Source of the DNA: Enterovibrio calviensis DSM 14347
GTDB lineage: Bacteria > Pseudomonadota > Gammaproteobacteria > Enterobacterales > Vibrionaceae
DNA length: 64,000 nucleotides
Reading direction: 5' to 3'
NCBI RefSeq assembly: GCF_000621165.1
Contig: NZ_JHZA01000016.1
Coordinates: 1 to 64,000, forward strand
Shown: positions 50,414 through 59,841 of the stretch, piece by piece
Position numbering within the stretch: the stretch's first letter is position 1
Layout: each line of letters opens with the position of its first letter
Notes under the pieces: model-generated
What the model saw: the letters and a program-made list of their open reading frames with translations, nothing else
Databases searched by the model: none
Told to the model about the DNA's origin: nothing
Translations under genes and position numbers: made by a program

Positions 50414-51973
50414 TCAGCTTTCCGCTCGAAGTTGACGCGGCCTCACACCAGAAACAGCCAATGACACTAGGTAAGTCGCTGCACCCAAAGCAATTAAGCC
50501 GAAAAGTACATAGGTACGCTCCCAAAGTCCCATAGCAAGCCAATCCGTATTTTCTGGCATCAGCCAAAACACCACGCCGCCCATCAACGCTGCACCAACC
50601 ACCAGACGCAGCGTAAAGAACAGTGTTTCACGACTCACGCGGTACACACCCTGCTTATGAAGACCTCGGTAAAGCAAGCCCGCATTCACCAACGCTGACA
50701 ATGCCGTTGCCATGGCAAGACCAACATAGCCATAAAACGAGGCAAAAATAAGGTTGAATACCATATTGCTAACCATAGCAATGATGCCATAGCGAACAGG
50801 GGTTTTCGTGTCCTGCCGAGCGTAATACCCCGGAGCAAGTACTTTGATGAGCATGAAATTAAGCAAACCTGACGCATAAGCCATCAACGATAATGAGGCT
50901 GCATCCACGTCAGATGGGCTAAATTCACCACGCATGAAGAGCACCATTAGCATGGGTTTCGCCAATACCATCATGCCCACCATGGCAGGTAGGCCAAGTA
51001 AAAGCACCATCCGAATTCCCCAATCCATCGTACTGGCGAACTGACCGGAAGACTGCTCTACGTGTTTTTTCGACAAAGCTGGCAAGATGACAGTCGCAAT
51101 TGCAATGCCAAACAACCCCAGAGGGAACTCTAAAAGACGGTCTGAGTAATACAACCAACTGATTGAGCCTGTCGCGAGGAAACTCGCAATAAACGTATCA
51201 AGCAGCAAGTTAATTTGGCTGACTGAGACACCAAACAGCGCAGGTATCATCAAGGTGCGGATCTTTACGACACCAGGATGGGACCAACCCCATTTAGGTT
51301 TAACCAGCATCCCTTCGCGATAAAGAAAAGGCAATTGGAACGCAAATTGGATTAAGCCACCTAAGAAAACACCAATACCTAACCCGATTTCTGGCTGCTC
51401 TAAATTTGGTGCAATCCAAATGGCGGCCGAAATCATCGCAATATTGAGAAATACCGGCGTAAAAGATGACACTGCAAACCGACCAAGCGTGTTGAGAACG
51501 GAGCCAGCCAACGCCACAAAGGAAATAAACCAAAGGTACGGGAAGGTGATCTTCAAGATCAGCGAGGCAAGTTCAAACTTATGCGCCGACGGGCCATCAT
51601 TAACCCAATCGACAAACCACCCCATACCAAACATGGCGGTGATCACGGGTGATGCCACTACACCAATCACGGTAACGATCGTCACCAACACGCCCAATGT
51701 CCCTGATACGTAAGCGATTAGTTCTCGCGTCTTCGTTTTGTCGTCACTGGCCTGATATTCCGCCAGCACAGGAACAAAGGCTTGAGAAAATGCACCTTCT
51801 GCAAATAGTCGACGTAGAAAATTCGGGATTTTGTTGGCAAAGAAGAAAACATCTGCCGCTGCACCTGCGCCCATGAGGTTTGCGATAATCACATCACGCA
51901 CCAAACCCATAACGCGTGACACCATCGTCATAAAACTGACAATCATCCCCGAGCGAAGCAATCGCTTTGACAC
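50414..51973 (-). CDS. murJ: Lipid II flippase MurJ
   Basis: MurJ moves lipid II across the inner membrane during cell-wall synthesis. The 519-residue product has about 14 predicted transmembrane helices and the conserved segments RRLFAEGAFSQAFVPVLAEY and VLAPGYYARQDTKTPV. The start appears to be GTG (ending at 51973) with AAGGGG about 10 nt upstream. It diverges from rpsT. Confidence 0.96.
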   Translation of the reverse strand: MSKRLLRSGMIVSFMTMVSRVMGLVRDVIIANLMGAGAAADVFFFANKIPNFLRRLFAEGAFSQAFVPVLAEYQASDDKTKTRELIAYVSGTLGVLVTIVTVIGVVASPVITAMFGMGWFVDWVNDGPSAHKFELASLILKITFPYLWFISFVALAGSVLNTLGRFAVSSFTPVFLNIAMISAAIWIAPNLEQPEIGLGIGVFLGGLIQFAFQLPFLYREGMLVKPKWGWSHPGVVKIRTLMIPALFGVSVSQINLLLDTFIASFLATGSISWLYYSDRLLEFPLGLFGIAIATVILPALSKKHVEQSSGQFASTMDWGIRMVLLLGLPAMVGMMVLAKPMLMVLFMRGEFSPSDVDAASLSLMAYASGLLNFMLIKVLAPGYYARQDTKTPVRYGIIAMVSNMVFNLIFASFYGYVGLAMATALSALVNAGLLYRGLHKQGVYRVSRETLFFTLRLVVGAALMGGVVFWLMPENTDWLAMGLWERTYVLFGLIALGAATYLVSLAVSGVRPRQLRAES

Positions 51974-52267
51974 CTATAACCCCTTAAAACCAAAAATAAA
52001 GTAAGATGCATCCGTCCGTTCATGCTATCACGTCTCTTTTGATTGAATTCTGGACGGTACAACAAGTTCGAAAAGACAGATAAAAGGCTTACTTCATACT
52101 AAGAATGCTGGTAGAATCTGCCGCCATATTAACCGCGATGTTCGTCACATGCCATTGCTATGGTGATGCGGCGCATTATTGCACAAATGAATTGACAACT
52201 AGGGTAAAACGGGGCATATTCCTCGGCCTTAAATTGTCACCGAATATAAGATTTGGGAGTTAGACCC

Positions 52268-52528
52268 TTGGCGAATATCAAATCTGCTAAGAAGCGTGCA
52301 ATCCAATCTGAGAAGCGCCGTCAGCACAATGCAAGCCGTCGCTCAATGATGCGCACTTATCTGAAGAAAACCATCGCAGCTATCGCAGCTGGCGATAAAG
52401 AAGCAGCTACTAAAGCATTTGCTGAAGCACAACCTATTCTTGACCGTATGGCTACTAAAGGCCTTATTCACAAGAACAAGGCTGCTCGTCATAAAGCTAG
52501 CCTAGTTGCTCAAATCAAAGCTCTTTAA
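52268..52528 (+). CDS. rpsT: 30S ribosomal protein S20
   Basis: An early-binding 30S protein. The start is TTG 52268 (read as [16 protein letters not shown]), preceded by GGGAG; E. coli rpsT also starts with UUG, a feature linked to its translational self-control. The 86-residue product is all alpha-helical and lysine/alanine-rich, as expected. The 294-bp gap to murJ contains both promoters; I cannot assign boxes with confidence. A strong terminator follows. Confidence 0.97.
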   Translation: MANIKSAKKRAIQSEKRRQHNASRRSMMRTYLKKTIAAIAAGDKEAATKAFAEAQPILDRMATKGLIHKNKAARHKASLVAQIKAL

Positions 52529-52548
52529 TTAGCGCTTAGATTTGAACT

Positions 52549-52576
52549 AAAAAAACCGGCTTAGGCCGGTTTTTTT
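52549..52576. terminator. Bidirectional terminator between rpsT and hlyU
   Basis: A 12-bp stem aaaaaaaccggc / gccggttttttt with a 4-nt loop between convergent genes. Confidence 0.93.
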
Positions 52577-52627
52577 ATATCTGTTTTTTCTCTTTTTCTT
52601 TTCTCTTTCTTTATGTGTTCTTTTGCC

Positions 52628-52930
52628 TTATTGCGCATCCTTGCAATAAAGCTGATGCAGCGTCATCATGATGGTCTGCACCTCAACACTCTTTAACGAG
52701 TAATACACGGTTTGTGCTTCTTTACGCGTTGCGACCAACCCATCTCGCCTTAGCCATGCCAAGTGTTGCGACAAAGCCGATTGACTCAATTCTAGCTTCT
52801 CACTGAGCGTTCCAACTGACATTTCACCTTCAAGTAAATAGCAAAGTATGAACAATCTGCGCTCATTCGCCATTGCTTTAAGCAATTGCACTGCTTTGGG
52901 CCCAGTTTCCTGCATTTGTTTTAATTCCAT
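52628..52930 (-). CDS. hlyU: ArsR-family regulator HlyU
   Basis: HlyU activates haemolysin and RTX toxin genes in several vibrios, largely by displacing H-NS. The 100-residue winged-helix protein has the recognition helix in LSQSALSQHLAWLRRDGLV, which matches V. cholerae HlyU closely. Cysteines at about residues 30 and 96 correspond to the pair reported to form a redox switch there. The metal-binding ELCVCDL motif of classical ArsR is absent. It stands alone between rpsT and nhaR, as in V. cholerae. Confidence 0.9.
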   Translation of the reverse strand: MELKQMQETGPKAVQLLKAMANERRLFILCYLLEGEMSVGTLSEKLELSQSALSQHLAWLRRDGLVATRKEAQTVYYSLKSVEVQTIMMTLHQLYCKDAQ

Positions 52931-53044
52931 ACGTACTGCCTATTTACCATACTCTAAAAGGTTGTCTATGTTGGCGTTAGCTTATCACCTTACAACAACT
53001 CAAAAATGCCTTGCGTTTAAGAATACTAATTGCATAACCAAACG

Positions 53045-53932
53045 CTAATGAAATAGCTTGCTAAAGTCAGCCTCACAGATACGCTTTACTGCGGGGTGTT
53101 GGATCATTCTTTCCGCAAATATTGCGTAATACTCTTCTTTAAGTTCCTCAACTTGCGCGATTTCTTGAATATCAGGCAAATCCAACACATCTGCAGAGTA
53201 AAACGTTGGGGCGACAAACATTGCCTTGTGATTGGCACCAAATGCTTTCATCAGGGCCGCATCATCAAACTCACCCAGAATGTTAGGCGTAATACCTTGG
53301 CTATCAAACCAATGCATCAACTTCCTTCCCATCGCCGTTCGACTTCCAGGAATGAGCAACTTATGCTCTTCAATTATGGCAGGAAATCTCTTTTTTGAGA
53401 CGGCGCCTGAGCAAAAAAAACTCATCATGCATTCGCCAATCTTCACACTGAACAACCCAGGGCTTTGACTAGAGTCCACGGGACAATCAGACAAAATCAT
53501 GTCTAATTTGTGTTGGCTTAGCTGCTCAAGTAAGAGTTCGTGTGTCGATTCAAAGCAACGCAGATGAATGCCATCATCACCTGGTACGGCCTTCAATAGG
53601 ACACGACTCACGACGCTTTTTGACAAGGCATCCGCGACACCCACATCAAAGAGTTCATTGTCTCGTTGGCTGTAATTGATGATATCGAGCATTTCATAGC
53701 TAAGGCCAAACATCTTGTCAGCGTACTTGTAAACGAGCTGACCGAGTTCAGTCGGCTCAACGTTCCTGCCAGAGCGCTTCGTCAGTTTGCCTTTAAGGCG
53801 GTCTTCTAGGGCTCGAATTTGGCCCGTTACCGTCTGTGGTGTTAGAAACAACGCTTCTGCTGCTTTAGATACAGAGCCTTGCTTGCAGACCATCCAAAAA
53901 TAATAAAGGTGGTTGTAATTTAAATGTGACAT
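53045..53932 (-). CDS. nhaR: LysR-type transcriptional activator NhaR
   Basis: NhaR activates the Na+/H+ antiporter gene nhaA in response to sodium. The 295-residue protein has an N-terminal winged helix ([27 protein letters not shown] split across residues 4-30) and a LysR substrate-binding domain. It lies downstream of nhaA on the same strand, separated by a terminator, so it needs read-through or its own promoter. Confidence 0.93.
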   Translation of the reverse strand: MSHLNYNHLYYFWMVCKQGSVSKAAEALFLTPQTVTGQIRALEDRLKGKLTKRSGRNVEPTELGQLVYKYADKMFGLSYEMLDIINYSQRDNELFDVGVADALSKSVVSRVLLKAVPGDDGIHLRCFESTHELLLEQLSQHKLDMILSDCPVDSSQSPGLFSVKIGECMMSFFCSGAVSKKRFPAIIEEHKLLIPGSRTAMGRKLMHWFDSQGITPNILGEFDDAALMKAFGANHKAMFVAPTFYSADVLDLPDIQEIAQVEELKEEYYAIFAERMIQHPAVKRICEADFSKLFH

Positions 53933-53950
53933 ACGCTCTCAACAAAAAAA

Positions 53951-53985
53951 GGCGCCAAAACCACGGATTACGCAGTTCTGACGCC
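53951..53985 (-). terminator. Terminator of nhaA
   Basis: An 11-bp stem (ggcgccaaaac with gttctgacgcc, two G-U pairs in RNA) followed on the minus strand by seven T (53944-53950). Confidence 0.8.
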
Positions 53986-54046
53986 CTTTTATCAGGTTTT
54001 AATCTAGCCTTTCACTTTGTGGCATTCGACGATCCGTAAAGAACGA

Positions 54047-55237
54047 CTAATAATCAATGCTCACTTTCTTACTATCACTCTCATCCTCAACCGCAGGTGT
54101 CTTAGGCAAGCACAGATTCAGCAAGGCATAACCTGCAAAGGCTGAAACGGTTGAGCCAATCAAAATCCCCAATCGAGAGAACGTGATGTAGCTTTGATCC
54201 ACACCCACAAATGCCAGCGAAGAGATGAATATCGACATAGTGAAGCCGATACCACATAGCAGTGATACAGCGAACACTTGTTTAAAATCGACATTCTCAG
54301 GCAGCTTGGCAACGCCCGTTTTCACTGCAATCCAGCTAAACGTGAAGATACCCAGTGGTTTACCTATCAATAGGCCCAACGCGATACCTAGAGGCAACAT
54401 ATTGGTCAAGCTGGCCAGCGATACGCCTTCCAATGAAACGCCCGCATTCGCAAATGCAAAGAGTGGAAGGATAAGGAACGCCGCATAAGGGTGAATGGCG
54501 TGTTCCAAGGTTTTTAACGGGGATTTACCGTCTTTACCGCCACTCAATGGAATAGCAAAGCCAAGCACAACGCCTGCAAGCGTGGCGTGGACACCAGACT
54601 TCAAGACACTGAACCAAAGAATAGCTCCGACAATCAAATACCATTTTACGCCGGTAACATTCTTACTGTTCATAATGAACAGCACCGCCGTTGAAATGAA
54701 GGCAACAGTCAGTGCCGTCACAGACAGATCACTGCTGTAGAACAATGCAATGATAACAATAACGCCTAAGTCATCGATAATTGCTAGTGCGAGCAGGAAG
54801 ACTTTCAATGAAAGAGGTACACGCTTACCCAATAACGCCATGACACCAAGAGCGAAAGCAATGTCTGTCGCGGCAGGAATAGCCCAACCGTTCACAGTAA
54901 CTGGATCTGAATAGTTAAACGCCAAATACACCAGAGCAGGAGCTAACATACCACCCACAGCTGCGATAGCTGGGAAGATTGCTTTCTCTTTGGTGTTTAA
55001 AGCGCCTTCAATAAGTTCTCGTTTTACTTCAAGTCCAATCAGTAAGAAAAAGATAGCCATCAGACCATCGTTAATCCAATGTGCAACTGACAAACCAGCA
55101 ATATAGCTATGAAGAGCGCCATCATATAATGGCTGTAATGGCGAATTCGCGATAACAATCGCCAATATAGCCGCAACGATCAGCACCAAACCACCGGCTG
55201 ATTCCATCTTCATAAACTGACGAATCGCATCAGTCAT
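54047..55237 (-). CDS. nhaA: Na+/H+ antiporter NhaA
   Basis: NhaA exchanges two protons for one sodium ion and supports growth in salt and alkali. The 396-residue protein has about 12 transmembrane segments. The ion-binding aspartates are present in AIIDDLG (equivalents of D163 and D164), and the segment [10 protein letters not shown] carries the conserved Thr-Asp of the unwound TM4 (D133). An EVKRELIEG segment follows TM2. A charged cytoplasmic tail ends the protein. Confidence 0.96.
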   Translation of the reverse strand: MTDAIRQFMKMESAGGLVLIVAAILAIVIANSPLQPLYDGALHSYIAGLSVAHWINDGLMAIFFLLIGLEVKRELIEGALNTKEKAIFPAIAAVGGMLAPALVYLAFNYSDPVTVNGWAIPAATDIAFALGVMALLGKRVPLSLKVFLLALAIIDDLGVIVIIALFYSSDLSVTALTVAFISTAVLFIMNSKNVTGVKWYLIVGAILWFSVLKSGVHATLAGVVLGFAIPLSGGKDGKSPLKTLEHAIHPYAAFLILPLFAFANAGVSLEGVSLASLTNMLPLGIALGLLIGKPLGIFTFSWIAVKTGVAKLPENVDFKQVFAVSLLCGIGFTMSIFISSLAFVGVDQSYITFSRLGILIGSTVSAFAGYALLNLCLPKTPAVEDESDSKKVSIDY

Positions 55238-55659
55238 TTAAAGCACTCCGTTAAATTAATTAATCCCTTATAGTCTAGTCACCAATCCTCAGTTAAGAAA
55301 AATCGGTTCTTCGGAGATTAAACATCGGAATATCCGAACTTTCCACTTAAAAATGATGCTTTTTTCGCAATATGAAAGAATCTTTTGTCACAAAACTTGT
55401 CCATGGTACCAAATATTTACGCGTAAGAAGTGCGTTTGATTGCTTTTTGAGCACTTTTTACGCATTAAAAATAATAATTTAAATCATTGTTTTATAGGTA
55501 AATAAAACCGAAAGGACACTTACCTTTACACCTCCCCTCATGCATGACGCACACAGTGACTCAAAACTGTAATATTAGTGAAATATTTCCTACCTACTAT
55601 TCCGCCCAGATTAATTCATTGACACAAATCTGACATATAACTGTCTCGGAGATTTCCTT
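55238..55659. promoter_or_regulatory. Divergent control region nhaA/nptA with PhoB half-sites
   Basis: A 422-bp AT-rich gap. Next to nptA are three 7-bp PhoB-type half-sites in exact 11-bp phase: TTGACAC (55619-55625), CTGACAT (55630-55636) and CTGTCTC (55641-55647), with 4-bp AT spacers. The last ends only 12 bp before the nptA ATG. Near nhaA I see no identifiable operator. Confidence 0.6.
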
Positions 55660-56805
55660 ATGACATCCCAAGCTTCTACTGCTGCTCCAATTAACAGCTC
55701 TAAGAATTGGGTACGTTGGGCCAACCTGGCACTAATGCTTTATGTACTGCTTCTTGCAGTGTCCATGGTTGGTAGTGGTTTTAAATGGGCTGCCGGAGAT
55801 GAAGCGAAAACCCTGTTCGAGTTCGCCTCTCATCCTGTAGCTGGTTTGATGATCGGTATCGTTGCAACTGCACTGATCCAGTCTTCAAGCACGGTTACTT
55901 CGATTATTGTTGGTTTGGTGGCTGGCGGCTTGCCAGTTGAAACTGCGATTCCTATGGTAATGGGTGCAAACATCGGCACTACCGTTACCAATACACTAGT
56001 TAGCCTTGGCCACGCTCGTTGCAAAGAAGAGTTCCGTCGCGCATTTACTTGTGCAACTGTTCACGACTTCTTCAACTTAATGGCGGTCTCTATTTTCCTA
56101 CCATTGGAAATGATGTTCGGCCTACTAGACAAAATCTCTAGCTGGTTGGTTGCACCTTTGATGTTCGAAGGCAGCCTAAGCATGAAAGGCATGGATTTCA
56201 TGGGCCCACTGACCAAACCTTTGGTTAACGGTTCAAAAGACCTGCTTTCTTCACTACCAGGTGACTGGGGTGGCGTTGCACTGATTGTTCTGGGTATTGC
56301 ACTGATTTTTGCTTCTATCACTATGATGGGCAAACTGATGCGTAAACTGATGGTTGGTCGTGCAAAAGAGCTACTTCACAATGCTATCGGTCGTGGTCCA
56401 ATCCACGGTATCGCATCAGGTACCTTGGTAACGATTCTGGTTCAGTCTTCTTCTACGACGACAAGCCTGATGGTTCCACTGGTAGGTACAAACGTATTGA
56501 AAGTACGTGATGTTTACCCGTTCACACTTGGCGCAAACATCGGTACATGTATCACTGCACTACTTGCAGCGACAGCGGTAACCGGTCCAAACGCAGTATT
56601 TGCTCTGCAAATTGCACTGGTACACCTAACGTTCAACGTCCTAGCGACACTGCTTATCTTTGGTACGCCGTTCCTACGCGAAATCCCATTGAAGTGTGCT
56701 GAGATGCTGGGTGACGCTGCAGCGAAGAACAAGCTGGCTGTTGTGGCTTACCTTGGTCTTGTATTCGTTGTGGTTCCATCTATTGTGATGCTAGCAACGC
56801 AGTAA
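55660..56805 (+). CDS. nptA: Sodium-dependent phosphate transporter NptA
   Basis: A 381-residue type II Na+/phosphate cotransporter. It has the duplicated PF02690 domain: QSSST at about residues 74-78 (ALIQSSSTVTSIIVGL) and again at about 261-265 (LVQSSSTTTSLMVPL), each followed by a GANIGT segment. About eight transmembrane helices are predicted. The start ATG 55660 has cggaga upstream. V. cholerae has an nptA in the same position beside nhaA. The upstream PhoB-like sites suggest phosphate control. Confidence 0.92.
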   Translation: MTSQASTAAPINSSKNWVRWANLALMLYVLLLAVSMVGSGFKWAAGDEAKTLFEFASHPVAGLMIGIVATALIQSSSTVTSIIVGLVAGGLPVETAIPMVMGANIGTTVTNTLVSLGHARCKEEFRRAFTCATVHDFFNLMAVSIFLPLEMMFGLLDKISSWLVAPLMFEGSLSMKGMDFMGPLTKPLVNGSKDLLSSLPGDWGGVALIVLGIALIFASITMMGKLMRKLMVGRAKELLHNAIGRGPIHGIASGTLVTILVQSSSTTTSLMVPLVGTNVLKVRDVYPFTLGANIGTCITALLAATAVTGPNAVFALQIALVHLTFNVLATLLIFGTPFLREIPLKCAEMLGDAAAKNKLAVVAYLGLVFVVVPSIVMLATQ

Positions 56806-56825
56806 TTGCCTCGAAGATACAAAAG

Positions 56826-56848
56826 AACGCCCGCTTAATGCGGGCGTT
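56826..56848 (+). terminator. Terminator of nptA
   Basis: A 9-bp stem aacgcccgc / gcgggcgtt with a 5-nt loop and a T-tract. Confidence 0.93.
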
Positions 56849-57223
56849 TTTGTTTTTGAAGTACACCAAATACCTCAAGATGCAGGATTCAAAACCTCTC
56901 ATTGCATTCAACCTGAGGAAAAAATCCGAAGTGATGGTGGGTCACTTAGAGATTGCTTTGGTATACAACCCATTCAATCAACGTAATACAAGCTTTGTGT
57001 GCCTCATTTATTGCTCCTTTCCCCAAGTACTTTCTCCTCTTTGCGTTTAAGCCCTCTATTCTTGCACTCAGCAGCCTAAAGTCATTCATTAAGGTATTTA
57101 CTCACCTTGCGGTTTGTCGCTTGGATTTGGTGCTTATAGGGCTCGTTATTTGGAGGGAAGAAGAAACCCAAGCCGACTCAAGATGAAAAGTTCAAATCGA
57201 TGGGTATGACAGGCGTAAAAAAA

Positions 57224-57238
57224 CCGGGGCATGCCCGG
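57224..57238 (-). terminator. Terminator of thyA
   Basis: Stem ccggg / cccgg with a 5-nt loop and seven A on the plus side (57217-57223), forming a T-run for the minus strand. Confidence 0.8.
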
Positions 57239-57276
57239 CTTCTTATATGCTGCTTTCATTAAGTGCGATTCACACT

Positions 57277-58116
57277 TTAAATCGCAATTGGCGCCTTAAT
57301 GCTAGGCTGCGCTTCGTAGCCTTCAATCACAAAGTCTTCCAACGTGTAATCAAAGATAGAGGCAGGCTTACGAGCAATGCTCAATGTCGGTTTGTTGCCA
57401 GGCGTACGCTTCATCTGCTCATAAACAATGTCGTCAGTGAGGTGGTTATGATAAAGATGAACATCACCAAAGGTATGCACAAAATCGCCCACCTCTAAAT
57501 CACACTGCTGCGCGATCATGTGCGTGAGCAAAGCATAGCTGGCAATGTTAAACGGTACGCCAAGGAAGTAATCCGCACTGCGCTGATAAAGCTGGCAAGA
57601 GAGCTTGCCGTCAGCGACATAGAACTGGAACAAGCAATGGCATGGAGCCAGCGCCATTTTGCCTTGCTCGACATTCGCCTGAGGGCTTATGGTTTCGTCA
57701 GGCAAATCCGACGGGTTCCATGCCGTGATAATGTGGCGGCGTGAATTCGGCTTCGCTTTAATTTGCTCGATAAGGTCGGCAATTTGATCCACAGTTGAGC
57801 CATCAGGGCATGCCCAAGAGCGCCACTGTGCGCCATATACAGGGCCGAGGTCACCGTTTTCGGTTGCCCATTCATCCCAAATGCTGACGTTATTGTCTTG
57901 CAAGTATTTGATGTTGGTATCGCCGTTAAGGAACCACAGCAACTCTTGAATGATGGCACGCGTATAAAGCTTCTTGGTTGTCAGCATTGGGAAGCCTTCG
58001 CTGAGATCAAATCTTAGTTGTCTCCCAAATACAGAGCGTGTACCCACGCCCGTTCTATCACCACGATCGCTGCCGTTGTCGATGATATCCTGCATCAAAT
58101 CAAGATATTGCTTCAT
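57277..58116 (-). CDS. thyA: Thymidylate synthase
   Basis: ThyA methylates dUMP to dTMP with methylene-tetrahydrofolate. The 279-residue product has the catalytic Cys in APCHC (about residue 159), the phosphate-binding SRRHI arginines and [10 protein letters not shown] near the C-terminus. It is about 15 residues longer than the E. coli enzyme, as is usual for vibrios. It lies downstream of lgt, as in E. coli, but a terminator separates the two. Confidence 0.97.
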   Translation of the reverse strand: MKQYLDLMQDIIDNGSDRGDRTGVGTRSVFGRQLRFDLSEGFPMLTTKKLYTRAIIQELLWFLNGDTNIKYLQDNNVSIWDEWATENGDLGPVYGAQWRSWACPDGSTVDQIADLIEQIKAKPNSRRHIITAWNPSDLPDETISPQANVEQGKMALAPCHCLFQFYVADGKLSCQLYQRSADYFLGVPFNIASYALLTHMIAQQCDLEVGDFVHTFGDVHLYHNHLTDDIVYEQMKRTPGNKPTLSIARKPASIFDYTLEDFVIEGYEAQPSIKAPIAI

Positions 58117-58174
58117 GATTTATCCTTACTTCATCCACCCCATCAGTTAACGGGGTAGTTAATTGAAAACAACG

Positions 58175-58200
58175 AAAGCCGCAGAGAACACTGCGGCTTT
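58175..58200 (-). terminator. Terminator of lgt
   Basis: A 10-bp stem aaagccgcag / ctgcggcttt with a 6-nt loop in the lgt-thyA gap. Confidence 0.85.
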
Positions 58201-58210
58201 GAATACAAAA

Positions 58211-59011
58211 TTATGCTGAGTGGGTTGCGCTTTGTCCACGACGATAAGCCCAAACCATCATCAAGACACCGCCAATAATCATTGGGCTAGACAGAATCTG
58301 CCCCATGCTGATCCAGTCGCCAAATAACCCAAGATGCGCATCGGGTTCGCGGAAGAACTCAACGATGAAGCGGAACGTACCGTATCCAGCCAAAAACAGA
58401 CCTGATATTGCACCAGCAGGGCGAGGCTGACGTGCAAACCAATTCAATATGAAGAACAACACCACGCCTTCAAGGGCAAATTCATACAACTGCGAAGGGT
58501 GACGAGCTATCGGACCGCCCGTTGGGAACACCATGCCCCAAGGCGCATCGGTCGCCCTTCCCCAAAGTTCACCATTCATGAAATTACCAAGACGTCCTGC
58601 GCCTAAACCAAATGGCACCAGCGGCGCAATGAAATCAGACACGGTAAAGAAGGTACGTTTGGTTTTACGCGCAAACCAAAACATTGCGGTGATCACACCT
58701 AGCAGACCACCGTGGAAAGACATCCCGCCCGTCCAGACTTTGAAAAGAAACAACGGGTCAGCCAAGAATGCATCAAATTGATAGAAAAGCACGTAGCCAA
58801 TGCGCCCGCCGAGCACTACCCCTAAGAATCCAGCAAACAATAAGTCACTAACTTCGTCTCGCGTCCAACCGCTACCCGGTTTGTCAGCACGACGATTGGC
58901 TAACCAAAGTGCAAATGCAAAACCAGCTAAATACATTAAGCCGTACCAGCGCACTGCAAGCGGACCAATTTCAATCAAAATGGGATCTATTTGGGGAAAT
59001 GTCAGAGACAT
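58211..59011 (-). CDS. lgt: Prolipoprotein diacylglyceryl transferase
   Basis: Lgt attaches diacylglycerol to the lipobox cysteine, the step before LspA. The 266-residue protein has seven transmembrane segments and the Lgt signature [16 protein letters not shown], plus the conserved HGGLLG and RHPSQLYE segments. It lies in the ptsP-(TSUP)-lgt-thyA series, 13 bp downstream of the TSUP gene. Confidence 0.97.
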   Translation of the reverse strand: MSLTFPQIDPILIEIGPLAVRWYGLMYLAGFAFALWLANRRADKPGSGWTRDEVSDLLFAGFLGVVLGGRIGYVLFYQFDAFLADPLFLFKVWTGGMSFHGGLLGVITAMFWFARKTKRTFFTVSDFIAPLVPFGLGAGRLGNFMNGELWGRATDAPWGMVFPTGGPIARHPSQLYEFALEGVVLFFILNWFARQPRPAGAISGLFLAGYGTFRFIVEFFREPDAHLGLFGDWISMGQILSSPMIIGGVLMMVWAYRRGQSATHSA

Positions 59012-59024
59012 AGGGTTGTCATCC

Positions 59025-59831
59025 TTAGCTTATAAACATACTTGCCCCAACCAAGAGCAAGAAAACAGCAAAAACACGCTTTATTGTTGGCGTCGGTAAA
59101 CGAGAGGCAAGTCTCGCACCATATCGCGTTGTAAACACAGAGGTGCCTACAATACCAATCAATGCAGGTAAGTAAACATAGCCGACACTAAACCTTGGTA
59201 AGGTTTCAGTTTGCGTCAGCCCAAAAAAAATAAACCCCGTCATGCCAGATAGCGCGAGAAACACTCCACACAACGAGGCACTGCCAATCGCTCGACGCAT
59301 TTCAACGCCATAGTAATTGAGGTACGGAACAGTCAGCGAGCCCCCACCAATACCAGCAAGGCTTGCTACCATACCTATTAGACCACCGCTCACGACGTTT
59401 CTTGCAGGGCCAGGCAAAGGTTTCGCAGGCTTAACACGCAAAGACAGCGCCATTTGAAGTGCCAAGCACAGCACGATGACACCAAATACTTTAGGGAGAT
59501 ATTCCGTGGGTAACCGGTCAGCAATCGCGCTTCCCATTAGACCACCGAGCAATACGCCCGGTAGCAGCGTTTTTACTACGGCTGGCTGCACATTACCCAA
59601 GCGATAATGCGTATAAGCAGAAGAAGCGGAAGTCATGACAATACTGGCAAGAGAAGTCGCCAACGCCATAGGCATCACTAACGATGCGGAAATACCCGCC
59701 CACGGCAACAAAACCGATAAAGCCGGTACCACCAATAAGCCACCGCCAATGCCAAGCAAACCTGCCAGCAACCCCACACAGCTTCCCAGTACAAGACATG
59801 CACCGAATAGCCACAAGGTGGCTTCAATCAT
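59025..59831 (-). CDS. TSUP-family (TauE/SafE) membrane transporter
   Basis: A 268-residue inner-membrane protein with about eight hydrophobic helices and the two TSUP repeats, marked by [17 protein letters not shown] (residues about 15-31) and [16 protein letters not shown]. The start at the ATG ending at 59831 ([10 protein letters not shown]) has AGGAA upstream; a longer frame to 59867 overlaps ptsP. Family members move sulfite, sulfonates or other organosulfur anions; the substrate cannot be told here. It is inserted between ptsP and lgt, which are adjacent in E. coli, with only 10-13 bp gaps, so it belongs to the operon. Confidence 0.88.
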   Translation of the reverse strand: MIEATLWLFGACLVLGSCVGLLAGLLGIGGGLLVVPALSVLLPWAGISASLVMPMALATSLASIVMTSASSAYTHYRLGNVQPAVVKTLLPGVLLGGLMGSAIADRLPTEYLPKVFGVIVLCLALQMALSLRVKPAKPLPGPARNVVSGGLIGMVASLAGIGGGSLTVPYLNYYGVEMRRAIGSASLCGVFLALSGMTGFIFFGLTQTETLPRFSVGYVYLPALIGIVGTSVFTTRYGARLASRLPTPTIKRVFAVFLLLVGASMFIS

Positions 59832-59841
59832 GAACGTGTTC

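Larger units (their letters stand above)
56806..57276. other. Intergenic region between nptA and thyA
   Basis: A 471-bp gap bounded by the nptA and thyA terminators. Around 56865-56935 is a decayed copy of the Vibrio palindromic repeat seen at 15021 (cctcaagatgca ... aacctgagg). Two overlapping short open frames (56838-57050, 56953-57186) resemble no protein I know and are probably chance. Confidence 0.5.

Noticed and set aside
56838-57186. Two overlapping short open frames after nptA
   Set aside because: The first begins inside the terminator region; neither has a ribosome-binding site or recognisable sequence.
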